The notes under the pieces are model-generated. The model saw only the letters and a program-made list of their open reading frames with translations. It was not told where the DNA came from and did no database searches. Position numbers and translations under genes: made by a program. Of a stretch of 64,000 bases of DNA, positions 1 to 10,157 are shown in pieces (the first letter of the stretch is position 1; every line of letters begins with the position of its first letter). This DNA comes from Okapia johnstoni (taxonomy: Eukaryota; Chordata; Mammalia; Artiodactyla; Giraffidae), in assembly GCA_024291935.2 (NCBI GenBank), contig CM044314.1:25518001-25582000 (forward strand). Reading direction: 5' to 3'.

Positions 1-905
1 CACCAGAACTCTCCTGAGCTTGTCCATGGCCCCCGCCCCCAAGCACCCTCCCGGACCGGCCTGGCCTCACCCCCAAAGAGCCCAGCCCTGGGCCGCGCGG
101 CTCTGCCGTCGTCCTGTCGACAGGGCACGCAGTCATGGACAAGGTCACTCGCCGTCGCAGCGAGGAGGGGTATCGGAACACTCGGACCCTACGCGCCACC
201 GTGGCCGCGTGCCTGTCCCCGCATGGCAGGCACGACCCTGGACCGCGCTCACCTGTCATGGCGGCGGCACGCCGTGCATTCGGCCGACCCGACCCGTCCC
301 CCTGCCGCTGTCAGCCCGTGTGGTTGTCCGCGCGTTGCCCGTGGGCCCCGGTGACCGCCTCCCGCTCTGGCCCGCTTTTTCCGGGTGGGCCCCGCCCCTG
401 GTATCCTCTCGGCTAAGCTCTAACCCCGCCCTCACTGAGCCCGCCCCTTCCCGCTAGGCCCCGCCCATGGCGTCGGCGGCGCGGCCGCAGGGTGTAAAAC
501 CCCCAGTCTTCCCTGCAGTCCAGCTTCCTAACGCGTTGTCTACGGACGCCGCTGAGCCCTTGGCCCCGCCCCTCGCTGGGTCCGCCCTTCCGGGAATCCA
601 GGGCCTAGTCTTTGTCAACGCGAGGGCTCCAAACCCTGCCCTGAGCCCCAACCTTGCAGACGTTAACTAGGTCGCGACCACAACCCTGAACCCCGCCCCT
701 CGCTCGGTCCTTATTAGTTACCGGGCCTCCGAAAGCCTTGAGCCTCACTCCCGCCCACAGGAGGTGCCCTCAGCCCCGCCCCTCACTGAGCTCCGCCCCC
801 GCTGCTCTGGGCTAAATCACTACCGTATCCTGACTCTAAACACCGCCACTACTCTAGCTCCGCCTTCTCGGCGCTAGCTACGTCGCTGCGCAGTCCTGAG
901 TCCCT
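1..905 (-). promoter_or_regulatory. CARD19: CpG-rich promoter region, probably of CARD19
   Basis: The first 0.9 kb is strongly GC-rich with many CpGs, unlike the flanking intergenic DNA. It holds a series of GC boxes (CCCCGCCC type, Sp1/KLF sites) near 386, 425, 445, 460, 568, 692, 775 and 795. There is no clear TATA box, which fits a dispersed housekeeping-type promoter. A start codon in a near-ideal Kozak setting followed by a splice donor lies inside it on the minus strand at 259-251. CARD19 is expected here by synteny, directly downstream of SUSD3 in the same orientation. The island edge and start site are estimates by eye. Confidence 0.6.
253..259 (-). CDS. CARD19: CARD19 coding exon 1 (first codons only; gene continues beyond the window)
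   Basis: On the minus strand a run of GCC triplets precedes ATG at 259-257, an excellent Kozak context. ATG ACA G is then followed directly by GTGAGC, a strong splice donor at 252-251. The exon would code Met-Thr and the first base of codon 3. That agrees with the Met-Thr-Asp start I recall for human CARD19, a CARD-domain protein with a C-terminal membrane anchor. The CpG island and the FGD3-SUSD3-CARD19 order support the call. Only seven coding bases are visible and exon 2 lies outside the window, so this is an inference from context; an untranslated exon of another transcript is possible. The 5' UTR would run upward from 260. Confidence 0.5.
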
Positions 906-1159
906 CCCCTCATTCGAGCCTCACCCCAACTCTGGGTCAACTTCGGTTGTAGCCCACGCACTCCTCCCAGGCCTGACTCCACCTTGGGTCTGCCGTGGTC
1001 CAGTCCTGTCTTGGCCTGGCGGGCCGGCCAGCCTGTAGACATCGTTGAGCTCTTCGCAGCACAGTCAGCGGTGCTTCTGCTTTCCGCGCCTCCCTCCACC
1101 CCACCCGCCACTGCGTTCCCCTCTCCCATGAGTGAACTGGAGGATGCTTACTGGAGGGT

Positions 1160-1500
1160 TTCAGTTCAGTTGCTCAGTCGTGTCGGACTCTGCGACCCCA
1201 TGGACTGCAGCACGCCAGGCTTCCCTGTCCATCACCAACTCCCAGAGTTTACGCAAACTCATGTCCATCAAGTCAGTGATGCCGTCCAACCATCTCATTC
1301 TCTGCCTGCCCCTTCTCCTCTGGCCTTCAATCTTTCCCAGCATCAGGGCCTTTTCTAGTCAGTCAGTTCTTCGCATCAGGTGGCCAGAGTATTGGAGTTT
1401 CAGCTTCAGCATCAGTCCTTCCAATGAATATTCGGGACTGATTTCCTTTAGAATTGACTGGTTGGAACTCCTTGCAGTCCAGGCGGGGCCTATCCTAAAC
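1160..1500 (-). mobile_element. BovB LINE 3' fragment
   Basis: Read on the minus strand, this encodes the end of the BovB (RTE-clade) reverse transcriptase protein with stretches such as [14 protein letters not shown] and a terminal TEQLN. The plus strand begins with the typical CAGTTCAGTTGCTCAGTCGTGTC. It is 5'-truncated, as most BovB copies are. The plus-strand reading frames over it are shadows of the element. Confidence 0.85.
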
Positions 1501-1789
1501 TGGGAGGGACAGCACCTACCTTGGACAGGAAGATTGCGTAACATGACCTGGGGGTGATAGCGGAAGTCCAGGCCTGCTCCAGGTCCTAGGGCGCTGTCCT
1601 CCCAGAGGGAGCGGGCATCCTGCCCACCAGTGGAACTGGCCTGACCCCCGTACTTCTCTGCATCATTCTTGCTGGGTCATGACTCTGCAGACAAAGAATG
1701 TTGCCTGCCATCCCAGTAAAGGTAAATGATACCTACTATTAAGCCATTTGCCTCTGTACTACTCGCTTTGAGGGGAATTTAGGATGGAG

Positions 1790-2035
1790 AAAAACAAGAC
1801 ACTGGCCTCAGATAGTTGAGATGTGTAAGGAATAAATTCAATGAACCCACGTTCTTGCATCTTCCCAAAGATAGTAAAGCACTAAGATCATTAACTTGAA
1901 GTGTCTGTTTTTGTAATTAGTAATCTTTCGATGTTCAACTACATGGGTTTTTTAGTTTCTTTGTGGTTTTTTTTTTTCTTTTAGCAAAACTCCTGTGTAT
2001 CCTGGTTCCTTCTCAACTTTGAAACAGTCAACTGA
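1790..2035 (+). mobile_element. Ruminant ERV LTR fragment, related to the solo LTR at 57729-58170
   Basis: This interval shares a recognisable order of blocks with the solo LTR near the other end of the window: TTCTTGCATCTTCCC, then an AACTTGA block, a GTAATTAGTAATCTTT block and CAACTACATG. It looks like a decayed partial copy in plus orientation. Family naming (BTLTR-like) is from memory and not secure. Confidence 0.4.
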
Positions 2036-2605
2036 AAACTGAGCTCTGTTTTATTTGCCAAACTTTTTCTAAGGACTTCAATACTGGGAGGTAGCCTCTC
2101 AGGTAGCTCTGAGGGACTGCTCCAAAGAGGTAAAGGAAGAGCCAGGATATATAGAAGTTTTGCAACGAAGACCAGATAGTTGAAACATCAAAAGTTTACT
2201 GTTTAACAAAGAAAACCAGATATCTCAAGTTGATGAATTTATCGCTTTTCTTTGCATGGGAAGATGCAAGAGTTTGGGCTCATTGAAATCATCCCTTTTA
2301 TATGCACCTTAGCTATCTATGGCCATGATCCTTTTCTTTCCCATGCTGAGTCCTCTTACTGTGTATTGATGGGGGTGGCTGCAGTTGCTGAGGGCTTGGG
2401 GGAGGGGCAGCCCATTTGTCTGCGTCCTGAGTTCCCAATTCTCACCATAAGGGGCAGTGGTAATGACTGATGGCTACAGCATCTTATTATGTTTACTGAT
2501 GGGGCAGGCAACATTACTCATTCACAGAACAATTTCTCAGAGCTGGAGGCGAGAGTCTTCACTCAGTTCTCTGAGTAAAGCATAACTGGCAACTTTGAGA
2601 CTGTA
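2036..2605 (-). mobile_element. Ruminant endogenous retrovirus LTR (solo)
   Basis: On the minus strand an AATAAA-type signal (plus TTTATT near 2051) lies about 100 bp downstream of a TATATA-like box (plus GGATATATAG near 2145), the expected LTR spacing. The text around 2110-2300 is one I recognise as a common ruminant LTR. No viral coding region is attached. Exact ends were not resolved. Confidence 0.45.
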
Positions 2606-2611
2606 TGTTTT

Positions 2612-2937
2612 TATTTATTTATTTACTTTTGGCTGCGAGAGGCCTTCTCTAGTTATGGTGAGCAGGGGCTACTCTCTAGTTGCGGTACACAGGCTTCTCA
2701 TTTCGGTGGCTTCTCTTGCGCCAGAGCACTGGTTCTAGGGCTTGCAGGCTTCAGTAGTTGTGACATGCGGGCTCAGAAGTTACAGCTCTTGGGCTCTAGA
2801 GCACAGGCTCAATAATTGTGGACCATGGACTTAGTTGCCTCTTGGCATGTGGAATCTTCTTGGACCAGGGATGGAACCCATGTCCCCTACATTGGCAGGC
2901 AGATTCTTAACCTCTGGACCACCAGGGAAGTCCTGTG
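2612..2937 (-). repeat. CHR-type tRNA-Glu SINE
   Basis: The plus strand ends with ACCACCAGGGAAGTCC and carries the phrases CTTCTCTAGTT, GGCTTCTCATTTCGGTGG and TTCAGTAGTTGTG typical of cetartiodactyl CHR SINEs read in reverse. An AT-rich tail lies at 2612-2630, so the element points to the minus strand. It is close to full length. Confidence 0.75.
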
Positions 2938-3034
2938 TGTTTTTCAAAAGTCAATGGCTCCTAGCGTTTACTTCTCTCAGTTCCTTTCTAAGAGTGATGT
3001 AAAAATCTTGACTCTCTGTGTACCCATGCTGAAC

Positions 3035-3380
3035 AGAAATATGGAGACAGAGTTATGGAGGAGAAAGAAAGAGTGGCTTTATTTCTTTGCAAAGAGGGAA
3101 CACAGTAGGCTAGTGCCTCAAGAACTGTGCCATCTTCCCTGGGGGATAGGGAGAGCTCTTATAGTCAGGCAGAGATACATGATAGTAGTAGGATCAAGGT
3201 AGTAACAATCATGCATTCTTTCTTCTGCAAAGTTTCAAAGAGTTAAGTTGCTGACAAGATTAGGGTGTGTGCAGGATCTCAGGTGGTCTGGCCTCCTAAT
3301 CTTGATGAGCTTCTCTGGTCCCTGTAATCTTGTCTCAAGTGCTCCTCCCTGATTAGCAACTGTTCAGATTTGCCCTTTGG
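3035..3380 (-). mobile_element. ERV LTR fragment, same family as 9255-9545
   Basis: A block with GGCTTTATTTCTTTG, then an AACTGTGCC motif, then a GGGATAGGGAGAGC motif matches the order of blocks at 9255-9545. TTTATT on the plus strand gives AATAAA on the minus strand, so the LTR reads leftward. No internal viral sequence was seen. Confidence 0.4.
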
Positions 3381-4007
3381 AACTCAGAGAAGCCTGAGTC
3401 TTGCCTACTAGAAATGGCAGACCAAAAGGCTCCCTGTGAACCCGGGAGCCTCACAGGATGCCGCTCAGTTTCAGAAGTAATGTCAGTGCCATAAGCCTGG
3501 GGTCTAGATGGACAGGGGACACAGTGGGGAAGGGGGGCTCCCAAGCCCAACTCCTTCCTGGGTGGCCAGCATTCTATGCCACTGCCACCAAGGGACAGAT
3601 GCAGAAACTGAGGCTCAGAATGAGGTAAGAGATAGATGGGCTTCTGGGCTGGACACCTGGTACTTGTCAAGTGAAGTAAAATTCAAGCTTTGTTCTCACC
3701 CAGACATTCCATGGACAAAACTAGTGGTGAAAGCTGAGCTCTGCTGAAGTAGAGAGATAAGGTGCCCTCTCCTGAAGTCAAGGAAGACTTTTCTGCACAT
3801 GTGCAGGAAGAGTTCCTGGGAGTTGAAAAGGGAGGGGCTCCACCCCATTATAAGTGTGGACATGCACCCATAAGCCTCTGCAGTGGGATCCAGCTTAGAA
3901 AAAAGTTGCACAAGCGTCTTGGGGAGGATCCAAGTCCCAGTTAGGTGTGAAGAAAGGAACAAGATAATTGGCCAAAGGTAGGATTGTCCTATATAAATGA
4001 TTAACAT

Positions 4008-4230
4008 TCCCAGGTGGTGCTAGTGGTAAAGAACCCACCTGCCAATGCAGGAGACATAAAAGACACAGGTTCGGTCCCTGGGTTGGGAAGATCCCTTGGA
4101 GAAGGAAATGGCAACCTACTCCAGCATTCTTGCCTGTAGAATCTCATGGACCAAGGAGCCTGGCGGGCTACAGGGAGATTGAGATTGAAGAGTTGGACAC
4201 GACTGAAGTGGCTGAGCACACGTGCACATA
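4008..4230 (+). repeat. Bov-tA SINE
   Basis: It opens with CCCAGGTGGTGCTAGTGGTA (tRNA-Glu-derived head). It continues through GGTTCGGTCCCTGGGTTGGG and the CTCCAGCATTCTTGCCTG block, and ends with GGACACGACTGAAGTGGC. This is the full order of a ruminant Bov-tA. Confidence 0.85.
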
Positions 4231-4544
4231 GTCCGGAAGGATTGTCCTATATAAGTGATTTACATCACCTCTTTACTGCACTCTTCCTCTTTCAGGATAC
4301 CCATACCCTCTCTCTCTGCCTAGTTTCTGACTCACCAAGAGGACACTCAACACCTTTTCTCTTTGGGTTCATGTATCTCTGCCCTGCTTCTGACTTAAAC
4401 TGTTTTCCTGTGTGCTCTCCCATGCATTGTACTGTGTCTCAAATAATATACTTTGTACCTATTTTTTACAGTTTTTACCTCCTTGAAACATGCTTGCTTT
4501 CAAACAGGGGAAAGAACCAGAGCCACTTTGCTTCTAGTCTCTAG

Positions 4545-4616
4545 CCCCTGGTGGTTTAACTGCTAGGGTTCCTGGTTTTCACCCAGGTTAGCCAGGTTCA
4601 ATCCCTGCACAAGGAA
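4545..4616 (+). pseudogene. tRNA-Glu(UUC)-like pseudo-tRNA
   Basis: A 72-base block matches tRNA-Glu(UUC) closely in the anticodon arm (CCTGGTTTTCACCCAGG, anticodon TTC) and in the T arm (GGTTCAATCCC). The D arm and the acceptor stem are degraded: the 5' CCCCTGG no longer pairs well with the 3' end. It is probably a tRNA-derived retrosequence rather than a working gene. A related copy lies at 7321-7392 on the other strand. Confidence 0.6.
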
Positions 4617-4952
4617 CTAAGATCTCTCTTCAGAACTGCTCACTGCTTTCCCTCCAAGATCAAGAGCAGCAGATTTCTGGACCTTGCCCCTGTACAGCAA
4701 GGACAGGGCCTCCCAAGTGCAGGATTTACTATGGGGGCTCCACTCCCTGGTAGATAGATCCTGTGCCCCTTGGGATGTGTGCTCCAGGCAAGCAAGGGCA
4801 GCAGATCCCCACCCTGTGAGTGGCAGGTGGACACTCAAAGACTGGACCCTGGGCACTCCCCTGCTCAGTCTGGGGTCAGGTGCTGTGTCTCCCTCCTTGC
4901 CCATTGCCCCCACTGAGACGCTGCATGATGCAAATCAAAAGTGAGCACTTGG

Positions 4953-5239
4953 AGCTTATTTTATTTTTGTTTAATCAAATAAACAAGACAGTTTTTCCGT
5001 GGGAAAAAACCAGACAGATTTGGTCATTGTTAAGGCATTCAACTAATGTTAACTTCCATCGCTTAATATGTAAGTTTTGCTAGATGTTACTGTGATATAT
5101 ATAGTAGAACCTCTGATGACCCTCTCCTAAAAAAGGTAAATTGATAAAGAACAGTATGATATGGAAATATGACAAATTATAGCTGAATGTAGTGTGAACT
5201 GTCGAAGTAATAAAGAGAATGCGGAAACAAGTCAAAAAA
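4953..5239 (+). pseudogene. 5'-truncated processed retrocopy of an unidentified mRNA 3' end
   Basis: The insert is bounded by a perfect 16-bp direct repeat, AAAAGTGAGCACTTGG, at 4937-4952 and 5240-5255. It ends in a polyA run preceded about 20 bases upstream by AATAAA (near 5208). This is the mark of LINE-driven retroposition of a polyadenylated RNA. The AT-rich body has no reading frame of note, so it is probably 3' UTR only. I do not recognise the source gene, and it does not look like a known SINE. Confidence 0.7.
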
Positions 5240-6504
5240 AAAAGTGAGCACTTGGGTAGGAGGTTGGGCCATCCAAGGTGGGAGGGCAGGACTCCTGGAG
5301 ACTTTCCTCCATCTGCTGAACACTGGGGGGTCTTATATGCAGAGGGAAACAGATGTGTGGACTCACTGGTGCAAACTAACGTTGCTCCCCAGCTCTCCCT
5401 AGATGTCCAGGATTCACTGGCTTCCCCTCACTCCCAACCCCCATGGCTTTCACTTCTGACTTTTGCTGTCTTAGAATTTTGTAATCCTGGTATGCTTTAT
5501 CTGATCAGAAAGTAAATGCAAGTTTAAATCAGGCGGGGAGAGTTCACCCCACAGGGTGTCTGCACTTGCCACTCGCCTGATCTCCTCAGGGCTGCCTTTC
5601 CCTCCAATATGTCTACAAAGTCAAAAAACAGACTAGAAATGGGGAAATATTGGCCGCTTGCCTCACAGAAGGCTCATCTCACTAATTAATAGGGAGAACT
5701 CCTAGAAATCAACCCTAGAGGTCAATACTCCTATCATCAGAGAAACAGGAAACACCTAAGGAGCTGCTCAATTTCATTCATAATAACATTGTGTTCCACA
5801 CGTACAACTGGCACAAATGCAAGTTCCTGACCAGACCTTCTGTGGGCCAGGTCATGGAACACCTCACCACAGGGCACCACCATAGGCTCCCCATTCTGCC
5901 CCCTGGCACTTCCTGCTACCCATCTCCCAACTAGAATGTCAGTTCCCGAGGACAGGGCCATGTCTACCTTGGTCACGGTGCCACACATAAAGCAGGTGCT
6001 CTATAAATGCACTTAGAGCCTAAAAAGATGAGTTGAAAAAAGAGTCAAGCACAGGTTGAGGCAAGAGGAATGAAGTGTGCCCAAGGACCGAGGGGCAGCC
6101 TGCCTGGCTAGAGCTGACCATGCAGAGGAGTACGGTGGGTGATGAAGGGCCTGACCACTGTGGAGGAGCAAGGACATTCTCCTCCACGTTCACATATGAC
6201 CAAAGGCTGTCACAATTCATTTATTTACTCATTAATTATTTAATAAATGTCTCCTAAACACCTGTGATAAGCCCAAAAAAGAGGTATACTATTTCTGGGA
6301 GAGCAGAAGAGCCCTGCTCACATGGAGCTTCCACCAATAGCATCAAAACACATCTGAGTGCGGGTGCTGAGTGTTGTGCAGAGCAAGAGGCTAGACAGAG
6401 GCTGCCTGGGGAGCCTGCCAGCCTCCAAGATGGCCCCTCATATTGCTACTGAACTCAGGATCACCTACTTACTGCTCAAAAGTCAATAATTGAGGACCAA
6501 GAGT

Positions 6505-6925
6505 CAATAGAAAGGAAAGGTGTTTTATTCAGAAAAGCTGACAATCTGGGGAGAAGGTGAACTCTTGTCTGGAGACCAACTCCAAAGATTGTGCTCAGCC
6601 ATGACAATCTTTAAAGGCATAAAGGGGAAACGATTTCAGTTAATCATCAATGTAGGAGATCAGACTCTTTGTCATTTTTCCATTGAGTGCGGATCTGCTG
6701 ATTTCTGATCTTCCTTTGGACACTGTCTTGCTCACATGGTCCCCCTGCAACTGGATGTTCTCTTGCCCATGGTCTGCCTGCAAATGTACCAAGGGAAAGG
6801 TAGAGAGTCAGTCATTCTTTAATTATTAATACATAATTCTTCATTCTTACTCTTTTTAATTAAGGAAAGGAATCAACAATTTAGGCGAAACATTGTGTAC
6901 ATCCAGTAAAGCAAAAATCAGGAAC
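6505..6925 (-). mobile_element. Probable ruminant ERV LTR
   Basis: An AATAAA-type signal on the minus strand (plus TTTTATT near 6521) is followed by blocks such as AACTCCAAAGATTGTG and CAGCCATGACAATCTTTAAA that I associate with a ruminant LTR family. No TATA box is certain. It is part of a run of same-direction LTRs between 2 and 11 kb. Confidence 0.35.
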
Positions 6926-7320
6926 TAGCTTAAACATTGTCTAGCGATCTCATGTTTATGGTTAAGGTCTGAGGAAAACAGGGATGAACAAATGGAAAAG
7001 GGGTGAAAGAGCTGCTTGCACCATACCAGGTCACATTCCTGTGCAGTCTCCTCCACAGCAAATCAGGCCAATCTTTATGACTGGTGAAACATGGCAGAAG
7101 TGATGATGACTTCTGGGGCTTGGATCATAAAGGGGATTGTGGTTTCTGCCTTTCTCTCTTGGATCACTCTCTCTAGAGGAGACAGCGGCCATGTCATGAG
7201 GATGACCAAGCAGTGCTGAGGAGTGTGCTGAGGAGTTGGGCCCCCAGACAACAGCCAGCATCAGCTTGCCATTGATCTCAGCAAGGCAGCAGTGAGTGGT
7301 GGTGTGAAGCAAGATCTTAA

Positions 7321-7392
7321 TTCCCTGCCTGGGAATTGAACCCAGGTAGCCTGAATGAAAACCAGGAATCCTAGCCATCAGACTAGCAAAGG
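7321..7392 (-). pseudogene. tRNA-Glu(UUC)-like pseudo-tRNA
   Basis: On the minus strand the block contains GGCTAGGATTCCTGGTTTTC, then a loop ending in CAGG, and GGGTTCAATTCCC, matching the D-arm end, anticodon arm (TTC) and T arm of tRNA-Glu(UUC). The 3' acceptor side keeps CAGGGAA, but the 5' side is altered (TTTGCTAGTC), so it should not fold into a normal acceptor stem. Confidence 0.55.
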
Positions 7393-7424
7393 CTAGAGGC
7401 TAGAAGCTATTTTTCCCTGGATCT

Positions 7425-8220
7425 TTGAACTTGGTGAAAAAAAAATACTTTTATTACAGAGGCAAAAACTGTAAGTGTAGATACAAAGTTAATTATTTGA
7501 GACATAGCAAAACAAGTGGGAGAACACACAGAGAAACAGTTTGTTTAGTTAAGACAGAAGCAAGGCAGAGATGCACACCCAGAGAAAAAGGGTGTGGGTC
7601 TCCTCCCTAGTGAGGAGGAGCCCAGTAAAGAGGCAGATGTTATTTATATAGGTCAGTTCTTCCAGGTTTTTATCTTCCTTCAGGTCAATTTCCTGACCTA
7701 CGCTGGGACCCTCCCTGGGTGAGCACACACCTCTCAGCCAAGATGGATCTCAAAGTGAAGGCTTCTGGAAGGAGCAAGACTCATTATGGCCTGGCCTTAT
7801 CCCCTAACTTTTGAACCTCAAGGAGCCTTTCTGTGCATGTGTAGTGTCTCCCTTGTCCCAAAAAGAGGGAGCAGAGATCTCAACCAGGATTTTGCCCCTC
7901 TTTGTCTTTGCTATGACTATTACCTTAAAGGTTTGCAAGAGACAAAGACTGGCTATTTACCCTGTTTATATTGTTACTTCCATTTCGGAGGGGCAACAGG
8001 AGGCTGATTGTTAATGTCTTAACTGGAGCCCATCTATCTCTTGTCTCAGGAAATGCTAACAGTTTTACATATCCAGCCTGAAGCCCACTCGTCATGCCCC
8101 ATGAAATGCCAACAGAAGCCAGTTGTAAATGTCTAACCTGGAGCCCTTCTATCTCCTGCCTCACCATGAGGAAGTCCCTGGCTCCAGTTAAGACTTCAGG
8201 TGAAGGCCTGGATAACATCT
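7425..8220 (-). mobile_element. ERV LTR, copy 1 of a pair (with 10345-11115)
   Basis: On the minus strand it has a TATATAAATA box at 7650-7641 and an AATAAA signal at 7455-7450, so it reads leftward. Its U3 side (7995-8165) is built of about three diverged units of roughly 60 bp, each with a CTGGAGCCC-like block followed by a CTATCTC...CTCA block. Copy 2 at 10345-11115 has the same box order and orientation. The two copies differ a lot, so they may be separate solo LTRs rather than the ends of one provirus. Confidence 0.6.
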
Positions 8221-8249
8221 GACTGCAGCCTCAAGAGAGACCCAGAAGG

Positions 8250-8425
8250 ACTTCCCTGGTGGTTCATTGTCTTGGCTACATGCTCCCAATGCTGGGGGCC
8301 CAGGTTTGATCCCTGGTCAGGGAACTAGATCCCACATGCCACAACTAAAAGTTTGAATGCCACAACAAAGATGGAAGATCCCATGTGCAGCAACTAAGAC
8401 CCAGCCCAGTGAAATAAATATTTTT
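8250..8425 (+). repeat. CHR-type tRNA-Glu SINE
   Basis: It starts with ACTTCCCTGGTGGTTCA, has a T-arm remnant (GGTTTGATCCCTGGTCAGGG), then GATCCCACATGCC and AGCAACTAAGACCCAG, and ends in an A/T tail and a GA-rich run at 8425-8455. It has a large deletion relative to a full element. Confidence 0.65.
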
Positions 8426-8689
8426 TTTTTAAAAAAGAGAGAAAAAGAGAGAGAGATTCAGAGACAGAGCCACCCTGCCAAGCCTCACATGAAACTGTGA
8501 GAGATACTAAATGATGATTATTGTTTTGAGCAGAAGGGGAAGGGCAGGTGGTGACAGGCAAATTACATAGGGTCAGGCAGGCCAGGTAGCTGAGAGCTGA
8601 CAGTATGAGAGTTATGAGCTAGGGTGGGGAGAATGGAGATCTGCTCTGATTTAGAAGTTTTAAAAATAACCCCCTGCACACACAAAAGC

Positions 8690-8897
8690 CAACTCATTGG
8701 AGAAGACCCTGGTGATGGGAAAGATTGAAGGCAGGAGGAGAAGGGGACAATAGAGGATGAGATGGCTACTGACTCAACAGACATGAGTTTGAGCAAACTC
8801 TGGGAGATGGTGAAGGACAGGGAAGACTGGTACACTGCAGTTCACGGGGTTGCAAAGAGCTGGACATGACTTAGTGACTTAAAAACAACAACAACAC
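8690..8897 (+). mobile_element. BovB LINE 3' fragment
   Basis: Blocks such as ACCCTGGTGATGGGAAAGAT, AGCAAACTCTGGGAGATGGT and the tail GACTTAAAAACAACAACAAC mark the end of BovB in sense orientation. Only about 200 bp remain. Confidence 0.8.
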
Positions 8898-8899
8898 AC

Positions 8900-9150
8900 A
8901 AAAGTATTGAACGAAGAGTCTCAAAGCAATGTTTGCACACTTTGAACGCTGTTCAAAGCAGTGTTATTCACTGTAGCCAAAAGATGAAAGCAACCCAAGT
9001 GTCTGTTGAGGGATAAATAGATAAGCAAATATGGCATATACCTAAGATGGGAGTACTATCCAGCCTTAAAAAGGAGGAGATTCTGACACATGCCACAACA
9101 TAGATGAAACTTAAAGACATTATGCTGAGTGCTATTACAATTTATAATGA
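8900..9150 (+). mobile_element. L1 LINE 3' fragment
   Basis: It includes blocks seen at the end of many mammalian L1s: GTTATTCACTGTAGCC, AGCAACCCAAGTGTC, CATATACCTAAGATGGGAGT and a block on removing from the TATGCTGAGTG region. Diverged, sense orientation. Confidence 0.65.
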
Positions 9151-9254
9151 GAGATACATATTTGATTTTCATCCTGGTTCCCAGCACAGAGTTTCTAAAA
9201 CCTTTGAAATTTCCCAAGTGGTTAAGTAGCCAAAATTCAGCCTTTGTATCCTGG

Positions 9255-9545
9255 TACTGAATTGAGTATCAGAAACAGAGTTTTGGGTGAAGTAGAAAAG
9301 AATAGCTTTATTACTTTGTCAGGCAAAAGGGGTCACAACAAGCTAATGCCCTCAAAACTGTGCCTCAACCTGGAGGGGACAGAGAGCCTTACAGTAAGGG
9401 TTCAAAGAGGAGGGCAGGATCAGTTCAAGGACATTCTTCTGATTGGTTGGTAGTGATGCAACTGCAAGTCAGCATTATTAACCTTCTGGTTCGAACCAGT
9501 TTAACCACAAGTGTACGTGCTTGTGGGCAGTATAGAGTTAACTTC
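9255..9545 (-). mobile_element. ERV LTR fragment, same family as 3035-3380
   Basis: It shares with 3035-3380 the order TAGCTTTATTACTTTG, AACTGTGCCTCAACC and GGGACAGAGAGCC. TTTATT gives AATAAA on the minus strand. It is truncated on the right by a Bov-A2 element. Confidence 0.4.
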
Positions 9546-9569
9546 TCCCATTTGGTGGGGGTTTCAGTG

Positions 9570-9735
9570 TCGGCTGCTGCTGCTGCTAAGTTGCTTCAGT
9601 CATGTCCGACTCTGTGTGATCCCATAGACGGCAGCCCACCAGGCTCCTCCGTCCCTGGGATTCTCCAGGCAAGAACACTGGAGTGGGTTGCCATTTCCCT
9701 CTCCAATGCATGAAAATGAAAAGTGAAAGTGAAGT
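9570..9735 (-). repeat. Bov-A2 SINE part, joined to BovB
   Basis: It begins with a (GCTGCT)n end and AAGTTGCTTCAGTCATGTCC, the reverse of the CAG-ended Bov-A2 tail. At the point where a second Bov-A unit should follow, the sequence passes into BovB without a visible break. Confidence 0.75.
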
Positions 9736-10157
9736 CGCTCAGTCGTGTCCAACTCTTAGTGACCCCACGGACTGCAGCACGCCAGGCTTCCCTGTCCTTC
9801 ACTATCTCCCAGAATTTGTTCAAACTCATGTCCATTGAGTCAGTGATGCCACTCAACCATCTCATCCTCTGCTGTCCTCTTCTCCTCCTGCCTTCAATCT
9901 TTCCCACCATCAGGGTCTTTTCCAATGAGTCAGCTTGTCACATCAGCTGGCCAAAGTATTGGAGCTTCAGCATCGGTCCTTACAATGAATATTCAGGGTT
10001 GATTTCCTTTAGGATGGACTGGTTGGATCTCCTTGCTGTCCTAGGGACTCTCAAGAGTCTTCTCCAGCACCACAGTTCAAAAGCATCGATTCTTCAGTGC
10101 TCAGCCTTGTTTATGGTATAGCTCTAACAGGACTACTAGAAAAACTATAGCTTTGGT
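9736..10157 (-). mobile_element. BovB LINE 3' fragment
   Basis: The minus strand encodes the BovB C-terminal region ([16 protein letters not shown], then [15 protein letters not shown]). The plus strand shows the matching reverse blocks up to a recognisable ACTACTAGAAAAACTATAGC. A Bov-tA element follows directly. Confidence 0.8.

Noticed and set aside
20..457. 145-codon plus-strand open frame rich in Pro and Arg
   Set aside because: It lies in the CpG-rich promoter, has no known domain, and overlaps other open frames; high GC removes stop codons by chance.
1132..1557. 141-codon plus-strand open frame, with a similar one at 9723-10121
   Set aside because: Both are the antisense of BovB; the shared text between them comes from the repeat, not from a gene family.
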